A stretch of DNA of 64,000 nt from positions 1,736,501-1,800,500 of the forward strand of contig JASXTE010000011.1 in assembly GCA_030280995.1 (NCBI GenBank), written 5' to 3'. The position numbers and the translations under genes are program-made. The notes beneath the pieces were generated by a model, which was not told where the DNA came from, did no database searches, and saw only the letters and a list, made by a program, of their open reading frames with translations. The stretch's first letter is position 1. Each line of letters begins with the position of its first letter. Of the stretch, positions 22,787-33,972 are shown in pieces. Source of the stretch: Hemileia vastatrix. Its lineage: Eukaryota > Basidiomycota > Pucciniomycetes > Pucciniales > Zaghouaniaceae.

Positions 22787-23927
22787 TGTCGGTCAGTCGT
22801 CTAGAAGAGATAAGAAAAAAGGGAAGAAATGGGAGGAGGAGAAGGAGGAAAGGAGTATGGGTAATAAAAGAAATAAAATTTAATAAAATTATTTAATTTA
22901 TTGAGAGAAGGCAACGATGAGTGAACTGAGAAGAGACAACAAATTGGTTTTATAAATATTATTATTATTTAAGTAAGAGTTCTGCGCGGCAAACAAAATA
23001 GTTACTATCAGACTTAAGGCAACCTTTAATTTGTTATATAGACTTTTAATTAGAATTGTATTACTAATAAAAAAAAAATATAAACGTAGTAAAATAGTTT
23101 TTAATTTGTTGAGTGTATAATAAGTGATAAGGCTACAGGGGATTATCCAAGGCCCTTTTATAGGCAATGGGTCCTCTGAAGCGCTACTATATTTGTAAAT
23201 ACAATGATTAGAATGGAATAAAACAAACATATCAAAAGAGTAAATGAAACATAACAATATAGAGAAAAACATGAAACAAATAATTAAAAGCCCAATTAAG
23301 AATCCAATTTCCCCGCCATTAATTCCCAAATCAGTAAGTGACAATAGTGAATAACTAAACAAGATTGGAAACATAGGAACTATGAGAAATATAATTCCCA
23401 ACAGATGGTACATTCTGATTAGAGGACATTTTAAGTGAAACAAAAAATAATTTGACGCAACAAAACAAGCAATTAATCTCAATTTAGTCCAAATTAATTT
23501 ATTTGTTTTTTTCTAACACACTTAAGGGTCAAAAGAAGCGTCCTTAATTATTGTTTAGTATCATATGAGAGGTATTATTTAATATATAAATTTAAGTAAT
23601 TAATTTAAATATATTATAAATCAAATTTACACTTGTAATTATAATATATGTTTTTTAATTAATTAAATATAAATTTATAATTATTAAATACATAAAAATG
23701 CGCCATTATTTGTAGAATATATTATATTATGCTCAATTTAATTGTATATATAAAAATATATATAACCAATAAATTTAATGTAACACTTGTATATAATAAA
23801 ATTCTTATATAATTTCATTATGCAATAAAATATTAAGTTATATTCATTAAATACAAGTCTTACCCACTCTTTAAGGTTTTATAATTTATATATCATTTAC
23901 TGGACTCCTGGAATAGCCTGGCTGACA
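22787..23927 (-). repeat. 3' LTR of element C
   Basis: 1,141 bp, TGTCGGTCAG...GCCTGGCTGACA on the plus strand; near-identical to 30846-31984 apart from small changes in an A-run and a few substitutions. Confidence 0.93.
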
Positions 23928-23960
23928 CTCCCTCACTCTAAAAAAACAATAAAAAAAATG

Positions 23961-26900
23961 CTAAGATTTTTTCTTTTTGTATTTTTTCAACAGAGCAGGC
24001 AGATTTGAAATTTCCTTGCCAGGTATCCATGCATCATGTTCAGATGATTTGTTCTTATATCTCAATAAATATTCAGTACCTCTTTCAGAAGTGATAATTC
24101 TATCATTGAGAATTTTATCAATTTCTGCTGTTTCTGTGACTTCCTGAGGGTTCTTCTTAGGTCTTCCTCTTCTTTTTGGAAATAAGTCACTGTTGGAAGT
24201 ATAAGGTTTAAGTAAAGAAATGGGAAAAACAGGATGTTTCCTATCATATGGAGAATACAATACAACTTCTACTGCATTATCACCAACCATTCTTTTAACA
24301 ACAAATGGTCCTACAAAAGGATCTTTTAATTTGTGGTTACCTTGTAAATTGAAATGGACAGTAGAGATCAACACTTCATCACCCTTGTTAAATGTGTATT
24401 CTTTATGGGATTTATCCCATCTTTTCTTTTCATATTCAAATGCTTTATCAATACAACTTTGAGCATGTTTTCTGCAGAGCTGTTGCATTTGCATAAAAGA
24501 TTTTACACCAGGGTGCAGTTCCAACTTAGGTAATTTATTATTGAGAATCTGAGCAGGAGTGTTTGGGACATAACCTAACCAGAGCTCAAAAGGCTTTTTC
24601 TCAGTGACAGAATGAACAGTGCTATTATATGCAAATTCAAGACCAGGCAAAAGAGTGACCCAATCATGAGTAAATCTGTCATTGTCTTTATATTCTAAAC
24701 CAAAGGCACAATACCTTCTAATCATATCTTCCAGAGTTTGAATCATTCTTTCAGCTAGACCATCAGTCTGAGGATGGTGAGCTGTAGACAATTTCAACTC
24801 ACAGCCACAAATATCCATTAAAGAGGTCCAAAACTCAGAAGTGAATTTTGGATCCCTATCAGAGATAATGGCTTTTGGAAAACCAATCAAATTAAACATG
24901 TAAGACCACCATAAGAAAGCTAATTCTTTGGTGGATACATCTTTGTGGGTTGGAATAAATTTGCACATTTTTGTGAATCTATCAACTATTACCCAACAAG
25001 AGTTAAAGCTGTCTTTACCTGCAACAGGAAGACCAGTGACAAAATCCATATTAATGATTTGCCAGGGAGCACTAGGTGCTTCAATATGCTGTAATAACCC
25101 TGCTCTCTTACCTGTTAACCTTTTAGATTTTTGGCAGGAATCACAAGATTCAACATATAATTTTGTGTCTTCAGACATATTAGCCCACCATGCAGTGTTT
25201 TTGATTCTAATCAATGTTTTTTCAAGATCAAAATGACCAGCTAATATGTCATCATGACAAAGTTTGAGGATAGTTTCTTTCATTGAAGGAGGAATAACAA
25301 TTACATTGGTAAGCTTCCTTCTATAATATATATAACCATCTTCAATAGAAAACTTTCCTTTATTTAAAGCATTTTGGTACTCTGCAGGAAGAGTTTTTAT
25401 TAATGCTTGAATTGAAGCATTCTTAGGATCATTCAAAATAGTAACTAATTTATTTAAGTTAGAATCTTTATCATATGAATCCAGTATTAACTGTAATAAC
25501 TCTTCTTCCATATCAACTATAAATATACCATGTATATGAACAGTGTCATCCTCAGGTACATAAGCAGGATTGGAGTCATTATTTGGCAGAGGCAATCTGG
25601 AGAGCATATCAACATTAGAGTGAACATTTCCAGCTCTGTGGATAATAGTCATCCTTCCTCTGTATTCCTGAACAGCAAGTTGCCACCTGAACATATGTCT
25701 GTTAGGTGTCTTGAGGTTTAAGAGAGATTTCACAGCACTACAGTCAGTTACCAACTCAAATTTTTGGTCATCCAAGTAGTAATGAAGTTTCTCAAGAGCC
25801 CAAACAACTGCTAAGCACTCCAATTGAGTGGCACCATATTTCAATTCACTATTTCTTAAGGTTCTTGAAATATAACAAATTACAACCTCTGAGGATTTAT
25901 CATTAATAATTTGCCTTTGGTGAAGGGCAGCACCCAGACCAATAAAGCTAGCATCTGTATAAAGTACAAATGGCTTGTTAAAATCTGGAAGAGCCAATAT
26001 AGGGGCTGTCATTAAGCAACTTTTCAATGTATTAAAAGCTTTCTGACAGTCATTATTCCAGAGAAAAGCAACATCTTTTCTGGTTAGTTTTGTAAGAGGC
26101 AAGGCTATGACCTGATAATTTTTAATATATTGTCTATAATAGCCACACATACCCAAAAAACTTTGGATTTCTCTTACAGAAGTTGGTGCTTTCACATTTT
26201 GAATGGCATCAATTTTATTATGGTCTACACAAATTTGTAAGCCTGACACAACATGGCCAAGGACTTTCAAAGATTGAAAACCAAATTTACACTTTTTTAA
26301 AGATAAGGTCATATTGATTTCATCCATTTTTTGGAAAACTCTATTCAAGTGAATCATATGTTCATCAAAAGTTTTAGAAAAAACAATAATATCATCAATA
26401 TAAACCATGAGCCAACCCTCAATAATTTCTTGATGGAAAGTGTTATCCATGACTTTCTGGAAAACTGAAGGAGCATTTTTAGGGCCAAATGGCATCCTAA
26501 CATACTTATATATTCCCATATGAGTAGCAATAAGCAAAAAATTTTGAGAATTTTTCTCAACTGGAACTTGATGATAACCTTTATTACCATCCAGACAACT
26601 AATAAATTTTGCACCTTGCAAGGTAGCATGTATTGAATTAATTCTGGGTAAAGGATAAATATCATCAACAGTATAAGTATTTAAAGCTCTGTAATCTCCA
26701 CATAATCTAGCTTTATCTTTTTCATATGAAATCAAGACTGGGGAGATGACACAATATTTGGGGGTGACATCAACTTTCTCAATGATATTCATTTTCAATA
26801 ATGTTTCAATATTATCTTCAATATCTTTTCTTTTTGATGGAGAAGCAGGATATGGTTTTTTCTTAAGGGAAGGAGGAATATCACTCAAATTACAGGATAA

Positions 26901-29900
26901 GGTAATTTTCATCTCTTCCTGAACAATTCCCAAGACATGAGAACCATGAGCAAAAGCCATAGGGAAAGAGATAATAGAGGCAACAATAGAATCCTTTTGT
27001 TCATTAGTCAAATGATCACCAAAAGAAGCGGTATTTATTTCATGTAATAAATCATCCATTTCAGTTGTTGTTCTACCTTTACATTGGGTCAGTGAGTTAC
27101 AAGATTTCAACAAATGCCCAGAAGGTTTAGGAGAAGAAATTTTGAATTTTCTTTTCCCATTCATTCCTAAGGTAAAGCAATTATTTGCTGGGTCCAGTTT
27201 CACACCAAACATGGTTAAAATATCATTTCCCATAATAAACCAATTGCTCAAATTATCATTTTTCATGACAACAAACTCACAAATAGCTCTGACAAAACCA
27301 CCATTATATTTGAAGAATACAGAGGTTTTGTATTTGCCAATAGGTAATAAGGTAGAACCATACCCTCTCCATTTTTCAGAAGTTATAGGCAATAATTTAC
27401 TCAAATATTCCTTATCCACTGAAGCCAAAGCTTTTTCAGATACTACACTTCCTCCAGCACCAGAATCAAGAACTACATCAACATTTTTACCATTAATGAT
27501 AACAGGTGCCTTTAAAGGGGATATGGGAATAGAATTGTTAGTAATATCTTTAATTATCTCAGCATTTTCTACTGAAGATAAATTCAATACACAATCTTCA
27601 GATATATTATTTAAATAATGGACATCATGTTCCAACATTAAAACATCTTTAACAGATTCATTGTCATAGGAGATATTACTTTCACAGTCACTGGAAGAAT
27701 TATTGACATCAAGTTCAACTTCATCAGCGTCTTCATTTTGTTCAACAAGATGAATTTTCTTGTCACAAACATGACCCTTCTGCCACGGTTTGTTACATTT
27801 ATAACAAGTATTTGTTGCATATTTTTTAGGTGCAACTGGGGCAGAGGGTTTACCAGATTTTTCTGGGAGTTTTATAGAAGGTTTATTCTGATCATTATAA
27901 GATTTACTAAGGTAATTCTTTGGTTCATATCTATGGTTGAGTAGTACTTCATTACAGATGTTAATGAAAGAAGAATTTTCCCTTACATGCTCAGTTCTAG
28001 CAACAATCAAATCCCTAAGAGAATTTGGTAATTTATACAAGATTTTATCTCTCCAAATATCATAATCCATCTTTGGATCAATTGCTCTAAGGATTTTAGC
28101 TATTTTCATCAGAAAAACAATGGGCTTTTCAACAGAGGAGGATACATATCTAGTATTCTCATACAGTCTTTGCTGAGCTAACCTGAATTTTGAACCACCA
28201 AACTGATTCTCAATCAAGGATTTCCAATCATTCCATGTATAATGATTGTTATCTAAGAGGACAGATTCATACCACATCAAGGCTACATTGGAAAATAAAG
28301 AAATTAGCTTAGAAACAATTTCCTCATCAGGTAGTTTATAAGATCTCTTTAAATTATCAATTCTTTGGATAAAGTGTTGCCAATCAGAGGAAGAATCACC
28401 ATCAAAGGTAGGATATTGGTCTAACTTAGGCCAATTTTTCTGACTACTGGGATGGTCCACTTTTTGGTTTGAATTATTCATTAGTAATAATTCCTGAAGT
28501 TTAGCCAGGTGTTCAGAAATTTCATTATTTACAGAAAAAGCTGGTGCATGACCATCACAAGATTTTTTGCTAGTAGCAAAAGATTTTATAGACTCATTGT
28601 CAGTTTGTTTAATGGTTGAAATATGAGGAAGAAAGGATGAACTTTGTTCAGGTTTTTTCCCTTTATTTTTATGCAGCTTATTTGCAGAAATCTCATTTAA
28701 TTCATTATTGATGGTTAAGGTTGAGAACTTTTCCTGTAGGTCAGACACATAGTTTCTTATTCTTGGAATTTCAGACATCTGGTCATTTACTTTTGCAAGA
28801 GATAGAACATTTCTGTCCTCAGAAACTGAGTGCTTGGTACTTAGTGCATGGAAGTCATTTTTTAGCTTCTTCAACTCATTTTGTAGAGATTTTATTTCAT
28901 TTTTGAATGAATAATTTTCCTCAATAAGGGGTTTCAATTCACTCAATGTCTTATGTAAACTGATATTTCTATCTGAGATAGCTCTATGGTCACTTCTTAT
29001 TTGTTTTTGTTGACTAAGAACAATATTCAAGGTTTCTTTGATTTTTAAATAAGCTGTATCTTGTACAGAAGAACTCACTTTACATTGCAAGTGTAAATTA
29101 TTTAATCTATCATTTTCATGGATTAACACATCTCTCACATGTTTGTCTTTCACAATATTAAAATCAAGGGTATCTTTCAATATTTCCTCAGAAGTTTTTT
29201 CAATTAAGGTATAGATTTCAGGGGGAACAGAATCATTTTTAATTGCAAGAGAAGGATTAATTAAAGATGTAGAAGTTAAATGTAAAGGTTCATCAAATGA
29301 CAATTTGCTAATTACATCAATAGGGCTACTAGTTACAGGAAGCTGTCTTTTAACAGGTTTAACTGTTCTTTCACCATGTTCAATAATATTACCTGCAGAA
29401 GAAGATTTATTAGAAAACATACCCAAGTGACTATCAACCAAATTACTTACCATGGCAGAGGAGGAAACTTCCCCTGGGATTGGGTTTGGGATTGTGCTTG
29501 GGCCTTCTTTCTCCTGCTTTGTTGGTAGGGATGAGGAGGTGGATGGAAATTGGGTGTTCTGGATGGGCCAGGCTGATGATGAGGAGGGTGTTGCACATTC
29601 TGTTGGTAGTGACTCATTAGATAATCCCATTTCCATTGCTCTACTTCCATAGTATTTGGATTTTGGATGGTTGAGCTGGGTGGCTGTGAAGGTTGAGCCT
29701 GAAATTGAAGCTGATTGGGAGGCAATTGAGGAGGGGCCTGGGCCTGAATCTGGTTCCTGAGTTCTTGGACCTGATCCCACAATGTGTCTACCTTTGCTTT
29801 GTACGTCATATTTTCTGTCTTCAACTCTTTTATATGACTGGATAGGTTGCTGATTTGTTGTGGCAGAGGAAGCTTTTTTATTTTGAAGCCTTTTGGAAGA

Positions 29901-30128
29901 CCTTCTTGAGGCACTAGAGGCTTTACTTCCTTCTGTGGTACTGGGGGAAGGGGGTTTGGTTTGTTTGCATTTCCTGTCATTTCCACATCCTGCAGTATGT
30001 GAATTCTTTGTGTTAGCATAAGATTTTTTATGACCAACTTTAGAAGAACTTACAGTGTCAGCATCATAGTCAATTTCTATCTCATCCACTTGCATGTTAT
30101 CCATTTTTTCTGCCAAATTGTTGGACAT
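23961..30128 (-). CDS. Element C Gag-Pol polyprotein (unspliced frame)
   Basis: 2,055 codons from ATG 30128 without a stop. In order, with approximate residues: low-complexity Ser/Thr/Pro/Lys-rich N-terminus (1-245), coiled-coil region (300-500), Gag core (565-740, WPKLDQYPTFDGDSSSDW), zinc knuckle (775, CYKC...GHVC), aspartic protease (885, LDSGAGGS), RT (1090-1270, YIDDIIVFSK at 1243), RNase H (1387, LYTDASFIG), integrase (HHCC zinc region ~1622-1660; core MDFVTGLP, SDRDPKF, LAERM at ~1692-1791), chromodomain (~2001-2050). All catalytic residues I can recognise are present. The chromodomain presumably targets integration to marked chromatin, as in chromoviruses. The first ~245 codons overlap a second, probably spliced ORF in another frame, so the true N-terminus of Gag is uncertain. 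Confidence 0.95.
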   Translation of the reverse strand: MSNNLAEKMDNMQVDEIEIDYDADTVSSSKVGHKKSYANTKNSHTAGCGNDRKCKQTKPPSPSTTEGSKASSASRRSSKRLQNKKASSATTNQQPIQSYKRVEDRKYDVQSKGRHIVGSGPRTQEPDSGPGPSSIASQSASISGSTFTATQLNHPKSKYYGSRAMEMGLSNESLPTECATPSSSSAWPIQNTQFPSTSSSLPTKQEKEGPSTIPNPIPGEVSSSAMVSNLVDSHLGMFSNKSSSAGNIIEHGERTVKPVKRQLPVTSSPIDVISKLSFDEPLHLTSTSLINPSLAIKNDSVPPEIYTLIEKTSEEILKDTLDFNIVKDKHVRDVLIHENDRLNNLHLQCKVSSSVQDTAYLKIKETLNIVLSQQKQIRSDHRAISDRNISLHKTLSELKPLIEENYSFKNEIKSLQNELKKLKNDFHALSTKHSVSEDRNVLSLAKVNDQMSEIPRIRNYVSDLQEKFSTLTINNELNEISANKLHKNKGKKPEQSSSFLPHISTIKQTDNESIKSFATSKKSCDGHAPAFSVNNEISEHLAKLQELLLMNNSNQKVDHPSSQKNWPKLDQYPTFDGDSSSDWQHFIQRIDNLKRSYKLPDEEIVSKLISLFSNVALMWYESVLLDNNHYTWNDWKSLIENQFGGSKFRLAQQRLYENTRYVSSSVEKPIVFLMKIAKILRAIDPKMDYDIWRDKILYKLPNSLRDLIVARTEHVRENSSFINICNEVLLNHRYEPKNYLSKSYNDQNKPSIKLPEKSGKPSAPVAPKKYATNTCYKCNKPWQKGHVCDKKIHLVEQNEDADEVELDVNNSSSDCESNISYDNESVKDVLMLEHDVHYLNNISEDCVLNLSSVENAEIIKDITNNSIPISPLKAPVIINGKNVDVVLDSGAGGSVVSEKALASVDKEYLSKLLPITSEKWRGYGSTLLPIGKYKTSVFFKYNGGFVRAICEFVVMKNDNLSNWFIMGNDILTMFGVKLDPANNCFTLGMNGKRKFKISSPKPSGHLLKSCNSLTQCKGRTTTEMDDLLHEINTASFGDHLTNEQKDSIVASIISFPMAFAHGSHVLGIVQEEMKITLSCNLSDIPPSLKKKPYPASPSKRKDIEDNIETLLKMNIIEKVDVTPKYCVISPVLISYEKDKARLCGDYRALNTYTVDDIYPLPRINSIHATLQGAKFISCLDGNKGYHQVPVEKNSQNFLLIATHMGIYKYVRMPFGPKNAPSVFQKVMDNTFHQEIIEGWLMVYIDDIIVFSKTFDEHMIHLNRVFQKMDEINMTLSLKKCKFGFQSLKVLGHVVSGLQICVDHNKIDAIQNVKAPTSVREIQSFLGMCGYYRQYIKNYQVIALPLTKLTRKDVAFLWNNDCQKAFNTLKSCLMTAPILALPDFNKPFVLYTDASFIGLGAALHQRQIINDKSSEVVICYISRTLRNSELKYGATQLECLAVVWALEKLHYYLDDQKFELVTDCSAVKSLLNLKTPNRHMFRWQLAVQEYRGRMTIIHRAGNVHSNVDMLSRLPLPNNDSNPAYVPEDDTVHIHGIFIVDMEEELLQLILDSYDKDSNLNKLVTILNDPKNASIQALIKTLPAEYQNALNKGKFSIEDGYIYYRRKLTNVIVIPPSMKETILKLCHDDILAGHFDLEKTLIRIKNTAWWANMSEDTKLYVESCDSCQKSKRLTGKRAGLLQHIEAPSAPWQIINMDFVTGLPVAGKDSFNSCWVIVDRFTKMCKFIPTHKDVSTKELAFLWWSYMFNLIGFPKAIISDRDPKFTSEFWTSLMDICGCELKLSTAHHPQTDGLAERMIQTLEDMIRRYCAFGLEYKDNDRFTHDWVTLLPGLEFAYNSTVHSVTEKKPFELWLGYVPNTPAQILNNKLPKLELHPGVKSFMQMQQLCRKHAQSCIDKAFEYEKKRWDKSHKEYTFNKGDEVLISTVHFNLQGNHKLKDPFVGPFVVKRMVGDNAVEVVLYSPYDRKHPVFPISLLKPYTSNSDLFPKRRGRPKKNPQEVTETAEIDKILNDRIITSERGTEYLLRYKNKSSEHDAWIPGKEISNLPALLKKYKKKKS
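29389..30128 (-). CDS. Element C ORF1 (two introns, overprinted)
   Basis: Model: exon 1 30128-30054 (25 codons, shared with Gag-Pol), intron 1 30053-29990 (64 bp, GTAAGT...CTGCAG), exon 2 29989-29451, intron 2 29450-29393 (58 bp, GTAAGT, branch CTAAT, CTGCAG), G at 29392 then TAA 29391-29389. The product is 205 aa: acidic N-terminus, Pro-rich patch, heptad region (IKELKTENMTYKAKVDTLW), Gln/Pro-rich stretch, a WKWDYLMSHYQQN motif and a PPLPW C-terminus. The element 1 product has the same layout and motif. Function unknown. Confidence 0.68.
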
Positions 30129-30282
30129 ACTAGTGGGAAGATTTATATTTTACTTTGTACTTTTTAAAAAAAATAATCAAAGTTAGTCAATAATTGCTCC
30201 AAATAATATAAAAAAAAAATATTTTAATTAATTAAATTATAGAAAAATAACTTTCAATATAAAGTAATAATTAAAAAATTAA

Positions 30283-30320
<38 letters not shown>

Positions 30321-30845
30321 TGGATTGCAAGTTTAAATTGGGAATAACAAGTAAGTTAATTCAACCAATTAATTACCAATATTAAATATGGCAATATATT
30401 GGGACTAAGCACAATGTACTTTTAAGTCAACCAAAATTAACAATAATTAATAATAAAAAAAATTAAATTAATAATTCAATTTGTATTAAAATAATGTCAA
30501 TTCTTCTAGGACTAAGAGGATTTAACACTCTATAATGGTCACTAGGAAAAAAAAATTTTTTAAAAAATTGAACACTTACACTCAGTGAATCAGCAATTAA
30601 GCCACAATCACTGTTATTGCAATAAAAATATTGTAATATGAGTGAGAGGCGCAAAGGTGAACTTACTATAGTGATCGAAAAATCACTTCAAAATAATATA
30701 AAAATTAATATAATATAAACCTAAAATGTCGAACCCAAGTTCGAAACACAGTCGCGGCAAAAGTTTCGTTTTGCTAGGTGGTCCGTGCGTTTTGTCGTTC
30801 GTCGCCAGGCTTCGATCGTCGTCGTCGTTTGGAAAGGCCCCCAGT
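30129..30845 (-). other. 5' leader and PBS of element C
   Basis: The PBS TGGGGGCCTTTCC (30843-30831, minus strand) starts two bases inside the 5' LTR. Next to it is a CpG-rich patch (repeated GAC/GTC words) that stands out in this AT-rich DNA. At about 30282-30320 a run of about 25 T is followed by about 14 A, much longer than the equivalent place in D and E. Confidence 0.75.
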
Positions 30846-31984
30846 TGTCGGTCAGTCGTCTAGAAGAGATAAGAAAAAAGGGAAGAAATGGGAGGAGGAG
30901 AAGGAGGAAAGGAGTATGGGTAATAAAAGAAATAAAATTTAATAAAATTATTTAATTTATTGAGAGAAGGCAACGATGAGTGAACTGAGAAGAGACAACA
31001 AATTGGTTTTATAAATATTATTATTATTTAAGTAAGAGTTCTGCGCGGAAAACAATATAGTTACTATCAGACTTAAGGCAACCTTTAATTTGTTATATAG
31101 ACTTTTAATTAGAATTGTATTACTAATAAAAAAAATATAAACGTAGTAAAATAGTTTTTAATTTGTTGAGTGTATAATAAGTGATAAGGCTACAGGGGAT
31201 TATCCAAGGCCCTTTTATAGGCAATGGGTCCTCTGAAGCGCTACTATATTTGTAAATACAATGATTAGAATGGAATAAAACAAACATATCAAAAGAGTAA
31301 ATGAAACATAACAATATAGAGAAAAACATGAAACAAATAATTAAAAGCCCAATTAAGAATCCAATTTCCCCGCCATTAATTCCCAAATCAGTAAGTGACA
31401 ATAGTGAATAACTAAACAAGATTGGAAACATAGGAACTATGAGAAATATAATTCCCAACAGATGGTACATTCTGATTAGAGGACATTTTAAGTGAAACAA
31501 AAAATAATTTGACGCAACAAAACAAGCAATTAATCTCAATTTAGTCCAAATTAATTTATTTGTTTTTTTCTAACACAATTAAGGGTCAAAAGAAGCGTCC
31601 TTAATTATTGTTTAGTATCATATGAGAGGTATTATTTAATATATAAATTTAAGTAATTAATTTAAATATATTATAAATCAAATTTACACTTGTAATTATA
31701 ATATATGTTTTTTAATTAATTAAATATAAATTTATAATTATTAAATACATAAAAATGCGCCATTATTTGTAGAATATATTATATTATGCTCAATTTAATT
31801 GTATATATAAAAATATATATAACCAATAAATTTAATGTAACACTTGTATATAATAAAATTCTTATATAATTTCATTATGCAATAAAATATTAAGTTATAT
31901 TCATTAAATACAAGTCTTACCCACTCTTTAAGGTTTTATAATTTATATATCATTTACTGGACTCCTGGAATAGCCTGGCTGACA
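30846..31984 (-). repeat. 5' LTR of element C
   Basis: 1,139 bp. On the minus strand it holds the conserved core AGCGCTTCAGAGG, then CCTATAAAAGGGCCTTGG. The long hydrophobic reading frame in this LTR spans the TATA box and is unlikely to be translated. Confidence 0.93.
31212..31219 (-). promoter_or_regulatory. TATA box of element C
   Basis: TATAAAAG on the minus strand within TTGCCTATAAAAGGGCCTTG, conserved at the same LTR position in D/E and in the older solo LTRs. Confidence 0.65.
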
Positions 31985-32782
31985 GAAACATTAATAATAT
32001 ATTTAAATTAGTGTTTTAACTTGTTTAATATTTTGATGACACAATTAGGAATCAAAAAAGCGCCCAATATTATTGTTTACTAACATATGTAAGGTTTTAT
32101 TTAATATATAAATTTAATTAATTAATTTAATTACATTATAAGTTAATTTTATACTAGTAATTATAATATATGTTTATAATTAATTAATTATTAATTTATA
32201 TTTATTAAATACATAAAAATGCGCCATAATTTATAGAATATAAAATTTATTATGCTTAATTTAAATGTATATATAATTTATATAATAATGAAATTAATAT
32301 GATACTTATTTTATAAAAATCCTTATATCATTTCATTATGCAATATAATATCAATTTATATACATAATAAGCATATTTTTACACCCTCTTTTGGTTCCAG
32401 TAAATTGACATAACATTTACTGGGCTCCTGGTATAGCCTGGGTGACAATCTTTTTTATTATATATAAAATCATTATTTTTTTGTTTTGTTATATTGTGGT
32501 GTTAATATCTCCCCTTATATTCTAAATAAAATAAAATCATTAAGGTTTCTTTAAGATTTTTTAATAATCTGATTGTTTGATATTTAAGCAGAGAAAATAA
32601 ACAGAGACTTACTATCAAACATTCTACTACCAGGCTGTTAAATTGTGTAATCCCAAATTTCAGTTCTTATCTTGTTAAATGTCAAACTTGTTTTCCTCCC
32701 TTATTGCCCTTACAACTATAATTTTATTTCTTTTATTTCCTTCTTCTTTCTCCTTTCCTTCTTCTACACAAACTGGCCAATA

Positions 32783-32840
32783 CAAACCCTCTCCAAAACC
32801 CCCTCAATCCCCCCCTACACCCATTTCAAACCCCTCTAAC
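32783..32840. repeat. C-rich target tract between two insertions
   Basis: A CCCTCTCCAAAACCCC-type sequence. It is the middle piece of a C-rich tract split by the outer solo LTR (TSD CAAAC) on the left and by D/E (TSD CTAAC) on the right. Confidence 0.7.
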
Positions 32841-33972
32841 TGTCAGCCAGGCTATTCCAGGAGTCCAGTAAATGATATATAAATTATAAAACCTTAAAAA
32901 GTGGGTAAGACTTGTATTTAATGAATATAACTTAATATTTTATTGCATAATGAAATTATATAAGAATTTTATTATATACAAGTGTTACATTAAATTTATT
33001 GGTTATATATATTTTTATATATACAATTAAATTGAGCATAATATAATATATTCTAAAAATAATGGCGCATTTTTATGTATTTAATAATTATAAATTTATA
33101 TTTAATTAATTAAAAAACATATATTATAATTACAAGTGTAAATTTGATTTATAATATATTTAAATTAATTACTTAAATTTATATATTAAATAATACCTCT
33201 CATATGATACTAAACAATAATTAAGGACGCTTCTTTTGACCCTTAATTGTGTTAGAAAAAACAAATAAATTAATTTGGACTAAATGGAGATTAATTGCTT
33301 GTTTTGTTGCGTCAAATTATTTTTTGTTTCACTTAAAATGTCCTTTAATTAGAATGTACCATCTGTTGGGAATTATATTTCTCATAGTTCCTATGTTTCC
33401 AATCTTGTTTAGTTATTCACTATTGTCACTTACTGATTTGGGAATTAATGGCGGGGAAATTGGATTCTTAATTGGGCTTTTAATTATTTGTTTCATGTTT
33501 TTCTCTATATTGTTATGTTTCATTTACTCTTTTGATATGTTTGTTTTATTCCATTCTAATCATTGTATTTACAAATATAGTAGCGCTTCAGAGGACCCAT
33601 TGCCTATAAAAGGGCCTTGGATAATCCCCTGTAGCCTGATCACTTATTATACACTCAACAAATTAAATACAATTTTTATATTACGTTTATATTCTTTTTA
33701 TTAGTAATAAAATTCTAATTAAAATTCTATATAACAATTTAAAGGTTGCTTTAAGTCTGATAGTAATTATATTGTTTGCCGCGCAGAACCCTTACATTAA
33801 ATAGTATTATTATTAATAAATCCTAAGTTTTTGTCATCTCTTAAAGTTGCTCGCCGTTGTTTTTCCTTTTAAATAAATTAAATATTTTATTATAATTTAT
33901 TTCTTTTATTTTTCCCTTGTCCTCCTCCTTTTCTCCTCTTTTTCCTACCTTCTTCTAGACAACTGATCGACA
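32841..33972 (+). repeat. LTR 1 of D-E (5' LTR of D)
   Basis: 1,132 bp, TGTCAGCCAGGCTATTCC...GACAACTGATCGACA. It has one private difference from the other two LTRs (CTAAAAATAATGG near 33054). Confidence 0.95.
33605..33612 (+). promoter_or_regulatory. TATA box of element D
   Basis: TATAAAAG inside GCCTATAAAAGGGCCTTGG; transcription would start about 30 bp downstream. The upstream GCGCTTCAGAGG motif is shared with diverged LTRs in the window. Confidence 0.65.

Larger units (their letters stand above)
22787..31984 (-). mobile_element. Intact Ty3/Gypsy chromovirus-type retrotransposon (element C)
   Basis: 9,198 bp, LTRs 22787-23927 and 30846-31984, perfect TSD GAAAC (22782-22786 and 31985-31989). 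The LTRs differ at only a handful of sites by eye. PBS, PPT (minus-strand AGAGTGAGGGAG, 23939-23928), TATA box and a full 2,055-codon Gag-Pol frame are all present, so it could be autonomous. It is the same family as D/E, in the opposite direction. Confidence 0.95.
21965..32447 (-). mobile_element. Inner solo LTR, split by element C
   Basis: The segments are 21965-22786 and 31990-32447 (~1.28 kb joined), in minus orientation (the plus strand ends CCTGGGTGACA). The TSD ATCTT is perfect (21960-21964 and 32448-32452). A TATA-like CTATATAAAGG (minus strand) remains near 22346. Confidence 0.87.
21053..32782 (+). mobile_element. Outer solo LTR, split by the inner solo LTR and element C
   Basis: The segments are 21053-21964 and 32453-32782. 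It starts TGGCAACCAGGCTGTACCAGG and ends ACAAACTGGCCAATA. The TSD CAAAC is perfect (21048-21052 and 32783-32787). It is an older relative of the C/D/E LTR. Confidence 0.85.

Noticed and set aside
33249..33704. 150-codon hydrophobic reading frame inside the LTRs of C, D and E, env-like at first sight
   Set aside because: It has no ATG at its start (first ATG is internal), runs straight through the TATA box, and its hydrophobicity follows from T-rich sequence. It recurs only because the LTR copies are nearly identical.
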